This document shows positions 44,442-53,951 of a stretch of 64,000 bases of DNA, in pieces (the stretch's first letter is position 1; each line of letters starts with the position of its first letter). The stretch spans positions 93,075 to 157,074 of the forward strand of contig DAHVOW010000002.1 of assembly GCA_027318585.1 (NCBI GenBank). Direction: 5' to 3'. Under the pieces are notes generated by a model. That model did no database searches. It saw only the letters and a list, made by a program, of their open reading frames with translations, and was not told the origin of the DNA. This stretch comes from Methanobacteriaceae archaeon. GTDB lineage: Archaea; Methanobacteriota; Methanobacteria; Methanobacteriales; Methanobacteriaceae. A program made the position numbers and the translations under genes.

Positions 44442-45050
44442 TCATTTGGGGGTCACCATCTTGGTTAAAGCTGCAGCTCCACCTATTTTAATCAAGTCCC
44501 CCATCAGGAATGGTAAAAGCCCCATAGAAAGTAGGGTGATAATACCAGGATAGCTACCCTTAACCAAGTAAATCCAGAGCCCCAGTCCCAAGAGTCCAGG
44601 AATGTAGATAAACACCAAGTTGGCAAATAGCATCAGCCCCAGCATGGGCCTGAATTTTCGGGACTTCACGTACTTATCGGAGAAGTAGCCCAAAAATAGA
44701 GCCACCAATACAAATCCAATCAAATAGCCCCCTGTAGCACCTAAAAACACCCCTAATCCTCCATTAAGTCCAGCAAACCAATTTAAGCCCATTAAACCTG
44801 CCACTAGATATATGATCTGACTGATTCCTCCCCACCACCGACCTAATAGAATCCCCGCCATTAAAACGGCAAATGTCTGGGCAGTTACTGGTACCGGTGT
44901 CCAGGGTAGAGGGATTACTAATTGAGCCATTATTCCAGTTACACAGGCCATGAAAAATGCTAAAATAACTTTGTTGATAAGAGAAGTTTCATTACGCCAC
45001 TTGTATAGTGAGTATCTTTTTCGGAAATAGTTTTCAACTGTGATTTCCAT
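44442..45050 (-). CDS. bioY: Biotin transporter BioY
   Basis: The substrate-binding membrane subunit of an ECF-type or solitary biotin importer. The 202-residue protein has six predicted transmembrane helices and the family segment LPWTPVPVTAQTFAVLMAGILLGRWWGGISQIIYLVAGLMG, then GATGGYLIGFVLVA. I start at ATG 45050 (GGGGAATTC upstream); an upstream ATG would add 27 residues outside the family. No bioM/bioN is adjacent, so it would use a shared energising module or act alone. Confidence 0.92.
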   Translation of the reverse strand: MEITVENYFRKRYSLYKWRNETSLINKVILAFFMACVTGIMAQLVIPLPWTPVPVTAQTFAVLMAGILLGRWWGGISQIIYLVAGLMGLNWFAGLNGGLGVFLGATGGYLIGFVLVALFLGYFSDKYVKSRKFRPMLGLMLFANLVFIYIPGLLGLGLWIYLVKGSYPGIITLLSMGLLPFLMGDLIKIGGAAALTKMVTPK

Positions 45051-45246
45051 TTTGAATTCCCCGCGATTATTGTTTATTTGTGAATTGACTTTAAAATCCC
45101 TGATAAGGATTTTTGCTAATTTTAATACCATCTTTAAAATGATAATAAGCCTTTAGGCCCTTTATTTTATTGGACAAGATATAGATATATATTTTGTTAC
45201 GAAGCGGTACCAATTGGGTACAAATAATACCAAAAAGGGGGAGTAT

Positions 45247-46602
45247 CTAGCTTACTATATTTTCAATTCGCTCCACATATCGGTCAATTTTAAACTTCCG
45301 ACGCAAGCCATTATCATTCATGTAACGAACCTTGCCAAATATTTCCCGCTCCTTCCAAGCCCGGTCATGTTTGCCAAAGCACCAAGCAACTCCAGCATAT
45401 CCATTGGGATCCCTTCCATCCAATTCATACTTGTTATTTAAATAAAGTGCAAGATGATAAGCTTGCATAGGATTTCTAGTCCATTCTAAGATTTTTTTAC
45501 CCCAATACATGCGCATGTACCCGTGCATCTTACCCTGATAGATCATCTCCTTCTGGGCCGCATTCCAGTAAGGATCATGAGTTTGAGCCTTTTCTAACTC
45601 CTCCACTGTATAAACATACTCTCGAGTGTCACGGGCATGTTCTAAGAGAGTTTTTTGAGCCCAATCAGGTAGACAGTTGAAGTTGTCATAATCTGAATCA
45701 TAGAACACAAAGTTCATGGACAGTTCCCGTCGAATAATAAGTTCCTCCAAGTAACTCTCCATTCCCAGGCCCCCGGTCTTGATTACTTCTAAAGCTATAT
45801 ACAACGGCGATATTTGGCCAAAATGGAGGTAGGGACTCATGTTAGACAGGTAATTCTGGGTGGGATCATTTCGTAGGTCGCCGAAATGGTCCAATTTTCT
45901 TTCCAGGAAATATTTCAGATGATTTCTGGCCTGGAGATTGCCTCCCTTGATCCAATCCACCACCTCCACATCACGGCCAATTTTGAGCTTGGCCAATATG
46001 CTCTTTATATCCCCCAGGTCTAAAGAGTCAAATTCTAGATCCAGATAACTTTCATGGGTTTTTGTCATTTTCAAGGGAACTAAAAAGTCATCCCACTCTT
46101 TCTGGATTTTCCGGCGAATGGTTCCTGCCGTGTACTCCTCTTTAGGGGAGGCTGTTTCTACTGGAACCACCACATCAGACTCCACCTGGACCAGGGGACA
46201 TTCAATCTCTTCAACTAGCTCCTGACGCCATTTACGTTGCAGTGGAAGATATCCTCGGTCAGTGACTACCAAAGATGCTTCTTCAGCCAGTTTTATCGCT
46301 CCTTTTCCGGGTTTCTGGTGTTGAACCACCATATTTATATCCTTTTTTTTAAGTTCCAGTTGGGTTTCCCTTAATCCTTCCAGAAGAAAGTGATAGTGGC
46401 GCTGGTTGGCTTCGGGAAAGTCATCAGTCAATCCAAAATATACAATTAATGGTTTGTTGAGTTTATTCGCATTTCTTATGGCATATTCAAGGGCATGATT
46501 GTAGTGTGCCCTTGCGGATGCTTGCATCCAGTAAAGGACATAAGAACCACCTTTAAAAATTTCTTGGTCAGATAATATTTTTATCCTTTCATTTTGGATC
46601 AT
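45247..46602 (-). CDS. phr: Class II deoxyribodipyrimidine photolyase
   Basis: Light-driven repair of cyclobutane pyrimidine dimers with FAD. The 451-residue protein is of class II, as known from Methanobacteria: YVLYWMQASARAHYNHALEYAI, the FAD region LSNMSPYLHFGQISP, ELIIRRELSMNFVFY, and MHGYMRMYWGKKILEWT with the class II tryptophans, plus DGRDPNGYAGVAWCFGKHDR. The next gene upstream is a DUF523/DUF1722 protein, an association also known as ybgA-phr in bacteria. Confidence 0.95.
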   Translation of the reverse strand: MIQNERIKILSDQEIFKGGSYVLYWMQASARAHYNHALEYAIRNANKLNKPLIVYFGLTDDFPEANQRHYHFLLEGLRETQLELKKKDINMVVQHQKPGKGAIKLAEEASLVVTDRGYLPLQRKWRQELVEEIECPLVQVESDVVVPVETASPKEEYTAGTIRRKIQKEWDDFLVPLKMTKTHESYLDLEFDSLDLGDIKSILAKLKIGRDVEVVDWIKGGNLQARNHLKYFLERKLDHFGDLRNDPTQNYLSNMSPYLHFGQISPLYIALEVIKTGGLGMESYLEELIIRRELSMNFVFYDSDYDNFNCLPDWAQKTLLEHARDTREYVYTVEELEKAQTHDPYWNAAQKEMIYQGKMHGYMRMYWGKKILEWTRNPMQAYHLALYLNNKYELDGRDPNGYAGVAWCFGKHDRAWKEREIFGKVRYMNDNGLRRKFKIDRYVERIENIVS

Positions 46603-46631
46603 TTGAACGACCTAATCATAGATGAATTTAT

Positions 46632-47600
46632 TTATATAAATGTTATTTCCAGCAAATCCGGAGGATAGGGGTCGAAGAATGTCTGTTTATTTAAGTAAAC
46701 ATCTTCGAATCTTATAATCCAAGACTTTATGAGGTTCTGGCATAATAAGAGTGGTATTTTTCCTTCACGATATTTCTGCAAAGCATCCAGGAAAAATATT
46801 TTCTCCTCATGAGAAAGTTTTTTGGAAAAGTATCCCATCGCATGCTGCAGTACGTTAATATCGGCCGGAACAGAAGCTGGCTCAGCTAGAATTTTTAGAA
46901 GTTGTTGGCCATACTCCATTTTAAGTTCAAAAAATGGTCTTTGTTTTCCATTGGCTATGATTCGCCCCATATCCCTTAATAGTCCCTGGTTATGTGCCAT
47001 TAGTAACAGTTTATTGCGTGTATGGAAATTTATTAGATCATTGAAGTTTCCACTTTCCAGAAGGACACGGTATTCGGCCAAGGCAAAAATACGGGTTAGA
47101 AAACTTTCTCTAATATGAAAATTACGAAGTCGCCCCTCATCTTCCACTGGAAGCTGATAAAATCTGTTATAAACCTCCCTGGAGAAGGCACCCACCCCAT
47201 CTGTTCGGGGACGGGAGTTACCTCCATGAGGATATACTCGAACCGCTTTAATACCACATGATGGCGACTTATTTTTTAGAATGAAACCGTCTATCATGGG
47301 AAGTGAGTCTAAAAACTCATCAGCAAATTCAATCATTTGCTGGGTGAATAAAACGCCAGTGGATGGTTGTAATAAATCTATTTCTTTACCATTTTCCACT
47401 AAACGGATAGGTTCACGGGGGATGGGCATTCCCATCCCTACTTCAGGACATACTGGATAGAATTCTGCGTAGTTTTTTAGTTTATCCACGATACTGCTTT
47501 TTATCATGGATCCATCGTAACGACAGGAATCAAACTCCAAACATTTACTAGCCACTAATCTAGGCCTATAAAACTCTCTCAAATTAAAAAACTCCACCAA
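46632..47600 (-). CDS. DUF523 and DUF1722 (YbgA-like) protein
   Basis: A 322-residue fusion. DUF523 (residues 10-150) shows VASKCLEFDSCRYDG, FYPVCPEVGMGMPIPREPIRL and KNKSPSCGIKAVRVY, with cysteines suited to a metal or Fe-S centre. DUF1722 (175-300) holds FLTRIFALAEYRVLLESG, LINFHTRNKLLLMAH and HAMGYFSKKLS. It lies 29 bases upstream of the photolyase gene on the same strand. Members are linked with DNA repair or thiouracil metabolism; the exact role here is open. The start is uncertain: TTG at 47600 or TTG at 47582, nine bases after GGAG. Confidence 0.88.
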   Translation of the reverse strand: MVEFFNLREFYRPRLVASKCLEFDSCRYDGSMIKSSIVDKLKNYAEFYPVCPEVGMGMPIPREPIRLVENGKEIDLLQPSTGVLFTQQMIEFADEFLDSLPMIDGFILKNKSPSCGIKAVRVYPHGGNSRPRTDGVGAFSREVYNRFYQLPVEDEGRLRNFHIRESFLTRIFALAEYRVLLESGNFNDLINFHTRNKLLLMAHNQGLLRDMGRIIANGKQRPFFELKMEYGQQLLKILAEPASVPADINVLQHAMGYFSKKLSHEEKIFFLDALQKYREGKIPLLLCQNLIKSWIIRFEDVYLNKQTFFDPYPPDLLEITFI

Positions 47601-47666
47601 TCCTTTTCTAATTAAATATTATTAAACCGTGGATTTAAATAATTAGTCCCGAACCAATAGGATACT

Positions 47667-48845
47667 TCATTTTCGCCGTGTCAAAATCAGGAATGGTAGG
47701 GCCATAAATTGGGCTAACATGGATAAAACCACCACATAGATGAGATTCTGATCATATAGAAATCCCATGATTAAACTTCCAAAAAACCAGGATACACCAA
47801 ATATGGTATTAAAAAGACCATAAGCCACACCCCTACGATTTAATGGGGATAATTCAGCGATTGCAGCCCTCATTACCGATTCCTGGGCACCCATTCCCAC
47901 CCCCCACAACACCATTCCCAATAATGCCCACTCAAATTTTCCCAGAAACACTAGAGGAGCAAAGAATGATGAGAGCACCGTGGCTAAGGCTACCGATAAC
48001 ACTCCAATACGGTCAAAAAAACGTCCAAAAATTAAAGCCGCCACTGCATCCACGCCCATGGCCACAGCATAGAAGATTGGAATCATACTGGCAGATAAAA
48101 TACTTGACTTCTGGAAATGGAAAGCTATGAGTGGAAAATCGGCAAAACCAATGGCTATTAGGGCCGATCCCATCATATAAATCCAATATGTTCTTTGGAA
48201 TCCTTTGGTTTCCAGTTGAGCCGTTCCCACTTCCAACTCATGTGGATGAGGATACATATATCGGCTGATAAGAAGAGTGGTCAATGCTAATAATGCGGGT
48301 AGTAAAAGAAATGCAAAACTGGCCTGGTAACTTCCATTCCAGTATAAAATTAATGCCACTATAAGCGGTCCAGTAATGGCTCCGATCTGATCCAGTGCCT
48401 CATGTAATCCGAATCCCCATCCTCGCCCCACACTGGAAGTGGCATGGGAAAGCATCACATCCCTGGGGGGAGTTCTGACGGCCTTACCCACTCTTTCCAC
48501 TACCAGCAGAACTGCTGCCAGCTGCCAGCTGCCGGCTAGAGCCAGAAGAGGAACCGCCAGTAGGTTTACTGCATAACCCAAGATGGTGAGAGTCCAATAT
48601 TTTCGGGTACGATCAGTGAGGTAACCGGATAAAAGACGCAGGGAGTACCCTAAAAGTTCTCCTAAACCTGCCACCAATCCAACAACCAGGGCACTGGAAC
48701 CTAAAATAGCCAGATAAGGACCAGTAATGCTTCGAGCCCCCTCATAGGTCATGTCCGCCAGAAGGCTTACCATCCCCAGTAACACTACGAATATTATGGC
48801 CTTTTTCTTAACTAACTCCGGTTGTTCTTTTATAGTTTCACTCAT
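47667..48845 (-). CDS. MFS transporter
   Basis: A 392-residue major facilitator with about 12 transmembrane helices. SLLADMTYEGARSITGPYLAILG and the intracellular LTDRTRKYWTLTILGY loop are characteristic of a group often annotated as drug-like efflux; PPRDVMLSHATSSVGRGWGFGLHEALDQIG is also typical of it. The PadR regulator gene lies 53 bases upstream on the same strand, so export of a toxic compound under PadR control is likely. Confidence 0.9.
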   Translation of the reverse strand: MSETIKEQPELVKKKAIIFVVLLGMVSLLADMTYEGARSITGPYLAILGSSALVVGLVAGLGELLGYSLRLLSGYLTDRTRKYWTLTILGYAVNLLAVPLLALAGSWQLAAVLLVVERVGKAVRTPPRDVMLSHATSSVGRGWGFGLHEALDQIGAITGPLIVALILYWNGSYQASFAFLLLPALLALTTLLISRYMYPHPHELEVGTAQLETKGFQRTYWIYMMGSALIAIGFADFPLIAFHFQKSSILSASMIPIFYAVAMGVDAVAALIFGRFFDRIGVLSVALATVLSSFFAPLVFLGKFEWALLGMVLWGVGMGAQESVMRAAIAELSPLNRRGVAYGLFNTIFGVSWFFGSLIMGFLYDQNLIYVVVLSMLAQFMALPFLILTRRK

Positions 48846-48898
48846 AAACTATTCTATCCCGATAAAATCCCACATAATTATTCCCTAACTTCTGAGGA

Positions 48899-49201
48899 TT
48901 ATTCTATGATTTCTGAGGTGAGTTCCCTTAATTTCCCAATGGCCTCCTGAAGAACCTTCTGTCCCTCCGGAGTTATGGTATAATATTTCCTTATTTTACC
49001 TTTCACATTCTTTCTTTGACTTTTTAAGAAGCCTTCTTGTTCCAGGGAGTGAAGAATGGGATATAATGTCCCTGGACTTAACTTGTATCCGTGATCTGAA
49101 AGTGCATCCATCATCTGCACCCCGTATATATTCTCATTTTGTGCATGATACAGAATATGGATTCTAATAAACCCCAGGAAGAATTTGCGGTTAAGAGTCA
49201 T
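48899..49201 (-). CDS. PadR family transcriptional regulator
   Basis: A 100-residue winged-helix regulator: FIRIHILYHAQNENIYGVQMMDAL, YKLSPGTLYPILHSLEQEGFLKSQ, KYYTITPEGQKVL are PadR hallmarks. GTGAT precedes the ATG. Its promoter carries an inverted repeat over the TATA box, suggesting self-repression, with the MFS gene as the co-regulated target. Confidence 0.92.
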   Translation of the reverse strand: MTLNRKFFLGFIRIHILYHAQNENIYGVQMMDALSDHGYKLSPGTLYPILHSLEQEGFLKSQRKNVKGKIRKYYTITPEGQKVLQEAIGKLRELTSEIIE

Positions 49202-49220
49202 TAATCATCACTATCGTTTT

Positions 49221-49256
49221 TCGATATTTATATTCAATAACTAAGTACAATATCGA
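49221..49256. promoter_or_regulatory. Inverted repeat over the PadR promoter
   Basis: TCGATATT (49221-49228) and AATATCGA (49249-49256) are perfect inverted copies separated by 20 bases; a second dyad TATATTC/GAATATA overlaps. On the minus strand the TATA-like AATATAAAT of the padR gene lies between the arms, so a bound dimer would block TBP. Confidence 0.5.
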
Positions 49257-49424
49257 ATATAGATTTTTGGAATTTATAAATTTGTTTAAAATTTTTAAAT
49301 GAACTGGTCTAAAAAGAAATGCTCTCAAGACCCAAACATCATATATTACTTTTTTATAATTATTTAACAATATTTATTCAATTTCTCCCAGAAAATGCCC
49401 TCATATTTAAAAAATAGTTTCTGT

Positions 49425-50408
49425 TCAAAGCTGCTTAGCGCGGTCGTAAACAGTTTTTAAGGTATGCATATCCACACTGGTATATATCTGAGTAGTACTA
49501 AGATTGGAGTGACCCAAAAGTTGTTGAATAGCCCTTATATCTACTCCATTCTTAAGTAGATGAGTGGCAAATGAATGGCGTAGAATATGGGGAGTTACTT
49601 TCTTGCGTATCCCCGCGGCCTCAGCATATTCTTTGATCATCATTTGAATATAGCGAGGGGAGAGATGGTTGCCAGATCGATTGACAAAAAGATAATCTCC
49701 TTCCAAGGAACTTTTGGAAAGATAATCTTCCATTAATAACAAGGTGCTCTCATCAAAAAGCACAATACGATCCTTTTCACCCTTACCCCTTATGCGAATG
49801 GTTCTTTCATCCAAATCCACACTGTCGGTTTCCAGAGTTACCAGTTCTGAAACTCGAAGACCGGTAGAGTAAAGTAGAGTCAGTATTAGCTTATTTCTAA
49901 GTTTAAATGCCTTTTTATAGGGTGAATCTTCTTCTTTATTGTTTATGGCATGTATAAGCTTTTTAACCTCCTCTTCGTTTAGTGATTTAGGCAGAGATTT
50001 GGATCTTTTTGGTGTTTTGACCTCTTCCAGCCCACTTATATTTCCAAACTCGAAGAATTTCTTAATTACCACAGTTACTAAGTATATGTAGTTCTGAGAA
50101 ACTTTCTTATCCCGTTTAAGGTAACGAATGTAACGTTTGAAAGATTTTAAAATGAAAATTTCATTATTCTTATGGGCCTCATCCTGAAGAAACCGGTGAA
50201 AGCCGTTGATTATGGAACGATAGGTCCGGATAGTATTAGAGGAATAGTTGCGAATTTCCAGTTCCATCAGGTAATCTTCGATCAACTCTGGAAAGTCATG
50301 GGCATCCAGAATGTTGTTTCCCGTGGAAATATAAGAATCAGATCCGCCATTGATATCCTCTGAAGTTCCCGGGTCAACTCTCCGAGTTTGATTGGGATAG
50401 AAGTTCAT
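49425..50408 (-). CDS. xerA: Xer-type tyrosine recombinase
   Basis: A 327-residue site-specific recombinase with SAM-like N-terminal domain (NYSSNTIRTYRSIINGFHRFL) and catalytic residues Arg in GLRVSELVTL, HILRHSFATHLL (HxxR), LGHSNLSTTQIYTSVD (His and nucleophile Tyr). Archaeal XerA resolves chromosome dimers at a dif-like site; this gene has no phage neighbours and sits with dnaG and a conserved AAA ATPase, so it is probably the housekeeping enzyme. No dif site was found by eye. Confidence 0.88.
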   Translation of the reverse strand: MNFYPNQTRRVDPGTSEDINGGSDSYISTGNNILDAHDFPELIEDYLMELEIRNYSSNTIRTYRSIINGFHRFLQDEAHKNNEIFILKSFKRYIRYLKRDKKVSQNYIYLVTVVIKKFFEFGNISGLEEVKTPKRSKSLPKSLNEEEVKKLIHAINNKEEDSPYKKAFKLRNKLILTLLYSTGLRVSELVTLETDSVDLDERTIRIRGKGEKDRIVLFDESTLLLMEDYLSKSSLEGDYLFVNRSGNHLSPRYIQMMIKEYAEAAGIRKKVTPHILRHSFATHLLKNGVDIRAIQQLLGHSNLSTTQIYTSVDMHTLKTVYDRAKQL

Positions 50409-50438
50409 GTTGATGGATATTATGGGTGGCTTTATTAA

Positions 50439-51947
50439 TTATAGATAACTACGATCCACGTTCTCGTTGGGATGATTAGGATTGGAGGAGCTTAAATGCT
50501 GAGAACTGGAATCCTTTAGGGCTGCTTTTTCAAAGGACTGATAATTATTAATTATCTGATCTTCGATCGATATAGCCCTTTTAATAGCAAATTCCATGTG
50601 TTTAGATTCTATGTATTTGCTACCATCCATAACTGCCATATCTCCAGCCATACGCACCACACCACCCAGATCACGAAGTCTAAGTGTCAAAGAATCTCTT
50701 TTATCATCTATAAACCTGGCTCGTTTGCGGGCCTCGTCCAGTAGGAGCTCTACAGATTTTCGAGTAGCATGGGGAATTTTACCATCCATTTCAATCTCCT
50801 GAGCTACAAACTGGACCATTCTGGCCTGGTTTTCCAGGTTATCTGGCATGGTGGTGCGCATTAATATTTCATAACCTTCCCCCTGTATACGGGAACGCAA
50901 TGGAGGCAATATGTAACTAACATCGCGGATGTTACAAGCAGCCACAAAGATAAAGTCGCAAGGAACGTCTTCCACCTTAACTGAGCTTCCTGCGCTTTGG
51001 GGATTGCGACCAACTATGGGAAAAACCTTGTCCTGCATGGCGCTTAAAATGTAACGCTGTAGGGGAGCGATGTGCACAATTTCATCAATAAAAAGAACTC
51101 CTTCATGTGCTTCGTGAACAGCACCGGGAACAACCCTTTCGTAGGGTTGGGTTCCAAGATCAGGGTGCCCCCCGTAGGGATCGTGTCGAACATCCCCTAA
51201 GAGTTCCGTTTCAGTGGCTCCCGTGGCCTGGATGAATACTTTCCTTCTAAGAGGGAGTATGACGTTTTTGGGTTTCTCTTCAACCAGGGCCCTTCTTTTC
51301 TCCAGGGCATTCTGATCCAGGATCTTTATCTTATCCCCATCCACCCTCTCATAGATAACCACCTCTTCCCGGCCATTCCGCATACGTGTGGTGGTTAACC
51401 TCTCCTGAGGGACGTTAACAGGATTGGAACTCATCTCAAACATGCCCAGAAGGTCGCCCAGATGTTTTCTTCGCGCATTGATGTGAGAATATTTATCGGC
51501 ACCACACTGGGGACAGATGCTTTGGTAGGCATTGTTGTAACTATCACAGTTGGCACATCGAAAGCCCAGTCTCTCGGCTACCATAACCGGAACGTCTTTA
51601 GGATTTACTATGTCCCCCTCAGCCCGCTCCAGATCCTTTTTCTGGGTTTCCATATCTTTTTTGTTTTTAATCTCCACAAAGGGACGTTCTGGCCTTTCAG
51701 GATTATGAACCACTATTATTTCTTCCTGAGGATCTTTAAGATGGAAGGATATGGCTTGGGCAATAAGTGATTTGCCTATGCCCGGAGGACCTACCAGCAA
51801 TAGGTTACGACGTTGTTTGGCCGCGATTTTAACAAAATTTATGATATCATCATGACCAATGACCCGTTCAAGGGGGTCTTTAGGTATTAAAACATCTTGA
51901 GTGGTTTCAATATCTCCTAAATCCTCCTTTTTCATGTTTACGTACAT
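50439..51947 (-). CDS. Lon-like AAA+ ATPase without protease domain, with zinc-ribbon insert
   Basis: A 502-residue AAA+ protein like the ATPase half of archaeal LonB. Walker A GPPGIGKS, Walker B GVLFIDEIVHI, sensor FIFVAACNI and arginine-rich YILPPLRSR are present. A CANCDSYNNAYQSICPQCG zinc ribbon is inserted at about residues 131-149. The Ser-Lys protease domain of Lon is missing; the protein ends shortly after the ATPase lid with a Ser/Asn-rich tail. GGAGGATGAT precedes ATG. It lies between dnaG and the Xer recombinase gene, all in one direction. Possibly a remodelling ATPase; no function is established. Confidence 0.8.
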   Translation of the reverse strand: MYVNMKKEDLGDIETTQDVLIPKDPLERVIGHDDIINFVKIAAKQRRNLLLVGPPGIGKSLIAQAISFHLKDPQEEIIVVHNPERPERPFVEIKNKKDMETQKKDLERAEGDIVNPKDVPVMVAERLGFRCANCDSYNNAYQSICPQCGADKYSHINARRKHLGDLLGMFEMSSNPVNVPQERLTTTRMRNGREEVVIYERVDGDKIKILDQNALEKRRALVEEKPKNVILPLRRKVFIQATGATETELLGDVRHDPYGGHPDLGTQPYERVVPGAVHEAHEGVLFIDEIVHIAPLQRYILSAMQDKVFPIVGRNPQSAGSSVKVEDVPCDFIFVAACNIRDVSYILPPLRSRIQGEGYEILMRTTMPDNLENQARMVQFVAQEIEMDGKIPHATRKSVELLLDEARKRARFIDDKRDSLTLRLRDLGGVVRMAGDMAVMDGSKYIESKHMEFAIKRAISIEDQIINNYQSFEKAALKDSSSQHLSSSNPNHPNENVDRSYL

Positions 51948-52001
51948 GTTAGATCATCCTCCAACGTCAGTCCTAGCTGTATTGGATTTCTTAGTTAACA
52001 A

Positions 52002-53150
52002 TTACCGGGTTATCACCTTGATGTTGTTAGGTTTTTTAACCACTTCACTCATCCGTACGGCCATGATATATTTTAGGCTCTTGTCTTTGGCCACATCAAT
52101 AAGCCTCTGACTAACCACTCCATCAAAAACCACAGCGTAAGCCCCATTTTGGAGGTTATTAATTTCCTGGTAGAGATCCTCAACTTTAACTTCTTTAATA
52201 ATATTAAGAGAATCATCTAAGATCTCTCCTTTTCCTGATCCTTCCAGATCAGCCAGAACACCCTTGAGTAGACCGATTTTGTCTGGGGTTTTTTTCTCAA
52301 CCACTTTTGGAGTTTTCACTCCCATATCATGGTAGATCTGTTCTACAGGAATCTTATCCCGTAGCGCCACCATTACCTCCTCTTTGGTCAGATCTTCTAC
52401 TTCAGAACCACGAGGAGCTCGGGTAACATAATCCAGTTCCCCTACCTGAAGAAGCTCCTTAAGTATCAAGTCACCGCCACGATCACCATCTAAAAAGGCG
52501 GTTACCGTCTTTTTCTTGGTGAGTTCCGCCACGGATTTCGGGACGCTTACACCCTCCACAGCAACAGCATTTTTTACCCCATAACGAAGGAGGTTTAAAA
52601 CATCCGCACGACCCTCTACAACAAGGATTGCATCTGATGATACTACATTGGGTCCTGCGGGTAGTTTATCGTTCCCGAATTCGGTGATTTCATGGATACG
52701 CATGGCCTCCTTAACCTCTTCAATCATTTTAAGGCTTTCGGGGGTCACCTCTTCCATCATGTTTTTGTACAGTTCTTTGGCCCGGTCCACCACTTTTCTC
52801 CTTTTTACAGCGCGGACATCCTCAACCTTATTAACCTGGATGTAAGCTTCACAGGGCCCCACACGATTAATTGTTTCCAGAGACGCAGCCAGGATGGCAG
52901 TTTCCACCCGGTCCAGGCTGGATGGTATCACAATTTCTCCTTTGGATCTTCCAGCTTTAGAATTAATATTTACCTTTATTCTTCCGATTCTTCCAGTTTT
53001 TTGCAGTTCTCGAAGGTCCAGATCATTACTTAAAAGGCCTTCTGTCTGTCCAAAAATAGCACCGACCACGTCGGGTTTTTCAACGATTCCGTTAGCATTT
53101 ATTTGAGCATGAATAAGATACTTAGTTGTACTAATCTCTTCTTTTCCCAT
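52002..53150 (-). CDS. dnaG: Archaeal DnaG (Toprim primase homologue)
   Basis: Archaeal DnaG has a Toprim core and in archaea associates with the exosome, besides weak primase activity. The 382-residue protein carries the Toprim motifs VVEGRADVLNLLRYG and FLDGDRGGDLILKEL, the N-terminal HAQINANGIVEKPDVVGAIFGQTEGLLS, and the C-terminal FDGVVSQRLIDVAKDKSLKYIMAVRM. AGGAGG precedes ATG. The next gene upstream (83 bases) encodes another Toprim protein. Confidence 0.95.
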   Translation of the reverse strand: MGKEEISTTKYLIHAQINANGIVEKPDVVGAIFGQTEGLLSNDLDLRELQKTGRIGRIKVNINSKAGRSKGEIVIPSSLDRVETAILAASLETINRVGPCEAYIQVNKVEDVRAVKRRKVVDRAKELYKNMMEEVTPESLKMIEEVKEAMRIHEITEFGNDKLPAGPNVVSSDAILVVEGRADVLNLLRYGVKNAVAVEGVSVPKSVAELTKKKTVTAFLDGDRGGDLILKELLQVGELDYVTRAPRGSEVEDLTKEEVMVALRDKIPVEQIYHDMGVKTPKVVEKKTPDKIGLLKGVLADLEGSGKGEILDDSLNIIKEVKVEDLYQEINNLQNGAYAVVFDGVVSQRLIDVAKDKSLKYIMAVRMSEVVKKPNNIKVITR

Positions 53151-53233
53151 AATTGGGCCTCCTGATAGAGTAGATACTTAGATATTAATTTTATAATACC
53201 AAATGCCTAAAGGGCATCAGTATCTAAACGATA

Positions 53234-53650
53234 CTATTGATAATACCAGTGGGCACCCATAGGGAATTCTTCAATTGCCAGATTGTCCAGATGACGGGGC
53301 AGGCTCTCAATGTCTTTAATAAAGCGACTAGTCATCTCTAGAAGCTTTCTCCTGAAAAGGATATTAGGATGCGAACCAAGTCGCTGTATATCTTCAGATA
53401 ACCTCCGGGCAAGTTCATTGCCCTTTCGGTCAAAGTCAGTTAGAATAATCACATGTGGTGATAATTCAGCAGCGATTTCCGCAATTTCGAAGAGCTTAAG
53501 ACCAGAACCTGAAACCTTAATAAAATTACCCTGAATACCCAGTTCCTCTAGGGCTTTTTCATCCTTTTTACCCTCCACAAGGACTGGAATCCCCTCTTCT
53601 GCCTGAATCTTAAGTTCTTCTATGATGTTGGACAAGCTATTAAAACTCAT
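53234..53650 (-). CDS. Small Toprim protein (UPF0292 family)
   Basis: A 138-residue Toprim-domain protein: VLVEGKKDEKALEELG contains the catalytic-type glutamate and IILTDFDRKGNELARRL the DxD. UPF0292 proteins resemble RNase M5 and the Toprim of DnaG but have no proven activity. Just upstream of dnaG on the same strand. Its ATG has no marked ribosome site. Confidence 0.87.
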   Translation of the reverse strand: MSFNSLSNIIEELKIQAEEGIPVLVEGKKDEKALEELGIQGNFIKVSGSGLKLFEIAEIAAELSPHVIILTDFDRKGNELARRLSEDIQRLGSHPNILFRRKLLEMTSRFIKDIESLPRHLDNLAIEEFPMGAHWYYQ

Positions 53651-53951
53651 GATAAATTCCTTAAAGGTGCTAACAAGTATCTATGAATTAATATAATTCA
53701 TCTAATATATAAAATTGAAGTAATCCCTGCACATCCATACAATCCCATTCTGAATATCTGCTCCCCAATCATTATTTAACTACATCATTTACTTAATAAA
53801 GCTTAATGAACTAATTTGGCCATTTAAAATTAGTTATATTCTGGGAAAATTTTTCAAAAACTGATAATAACATATCTTTAAATATCCTGCATCAGAAAAA
53901 TAAAGACACCACAATGAATTTTAGATTATAAAATTTGCGGAGAGTATAAAA
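53651..53951. other. Divergent intergenic region UPF0292 / DUF211
   Basis: About 300 AT-rich bases. A TATA-like CTTTAAATAT near 53876 could serve the DUF211 gene. I see no RNA gene or repeat. Confidence 0.4.

Noticed and set aside
49425..50408. Integrase of a mobile element
   Set aside because: No att repeats, phage genes or composition change nearby; neighbours are core genes, so a chromosomal Xer is more likely.
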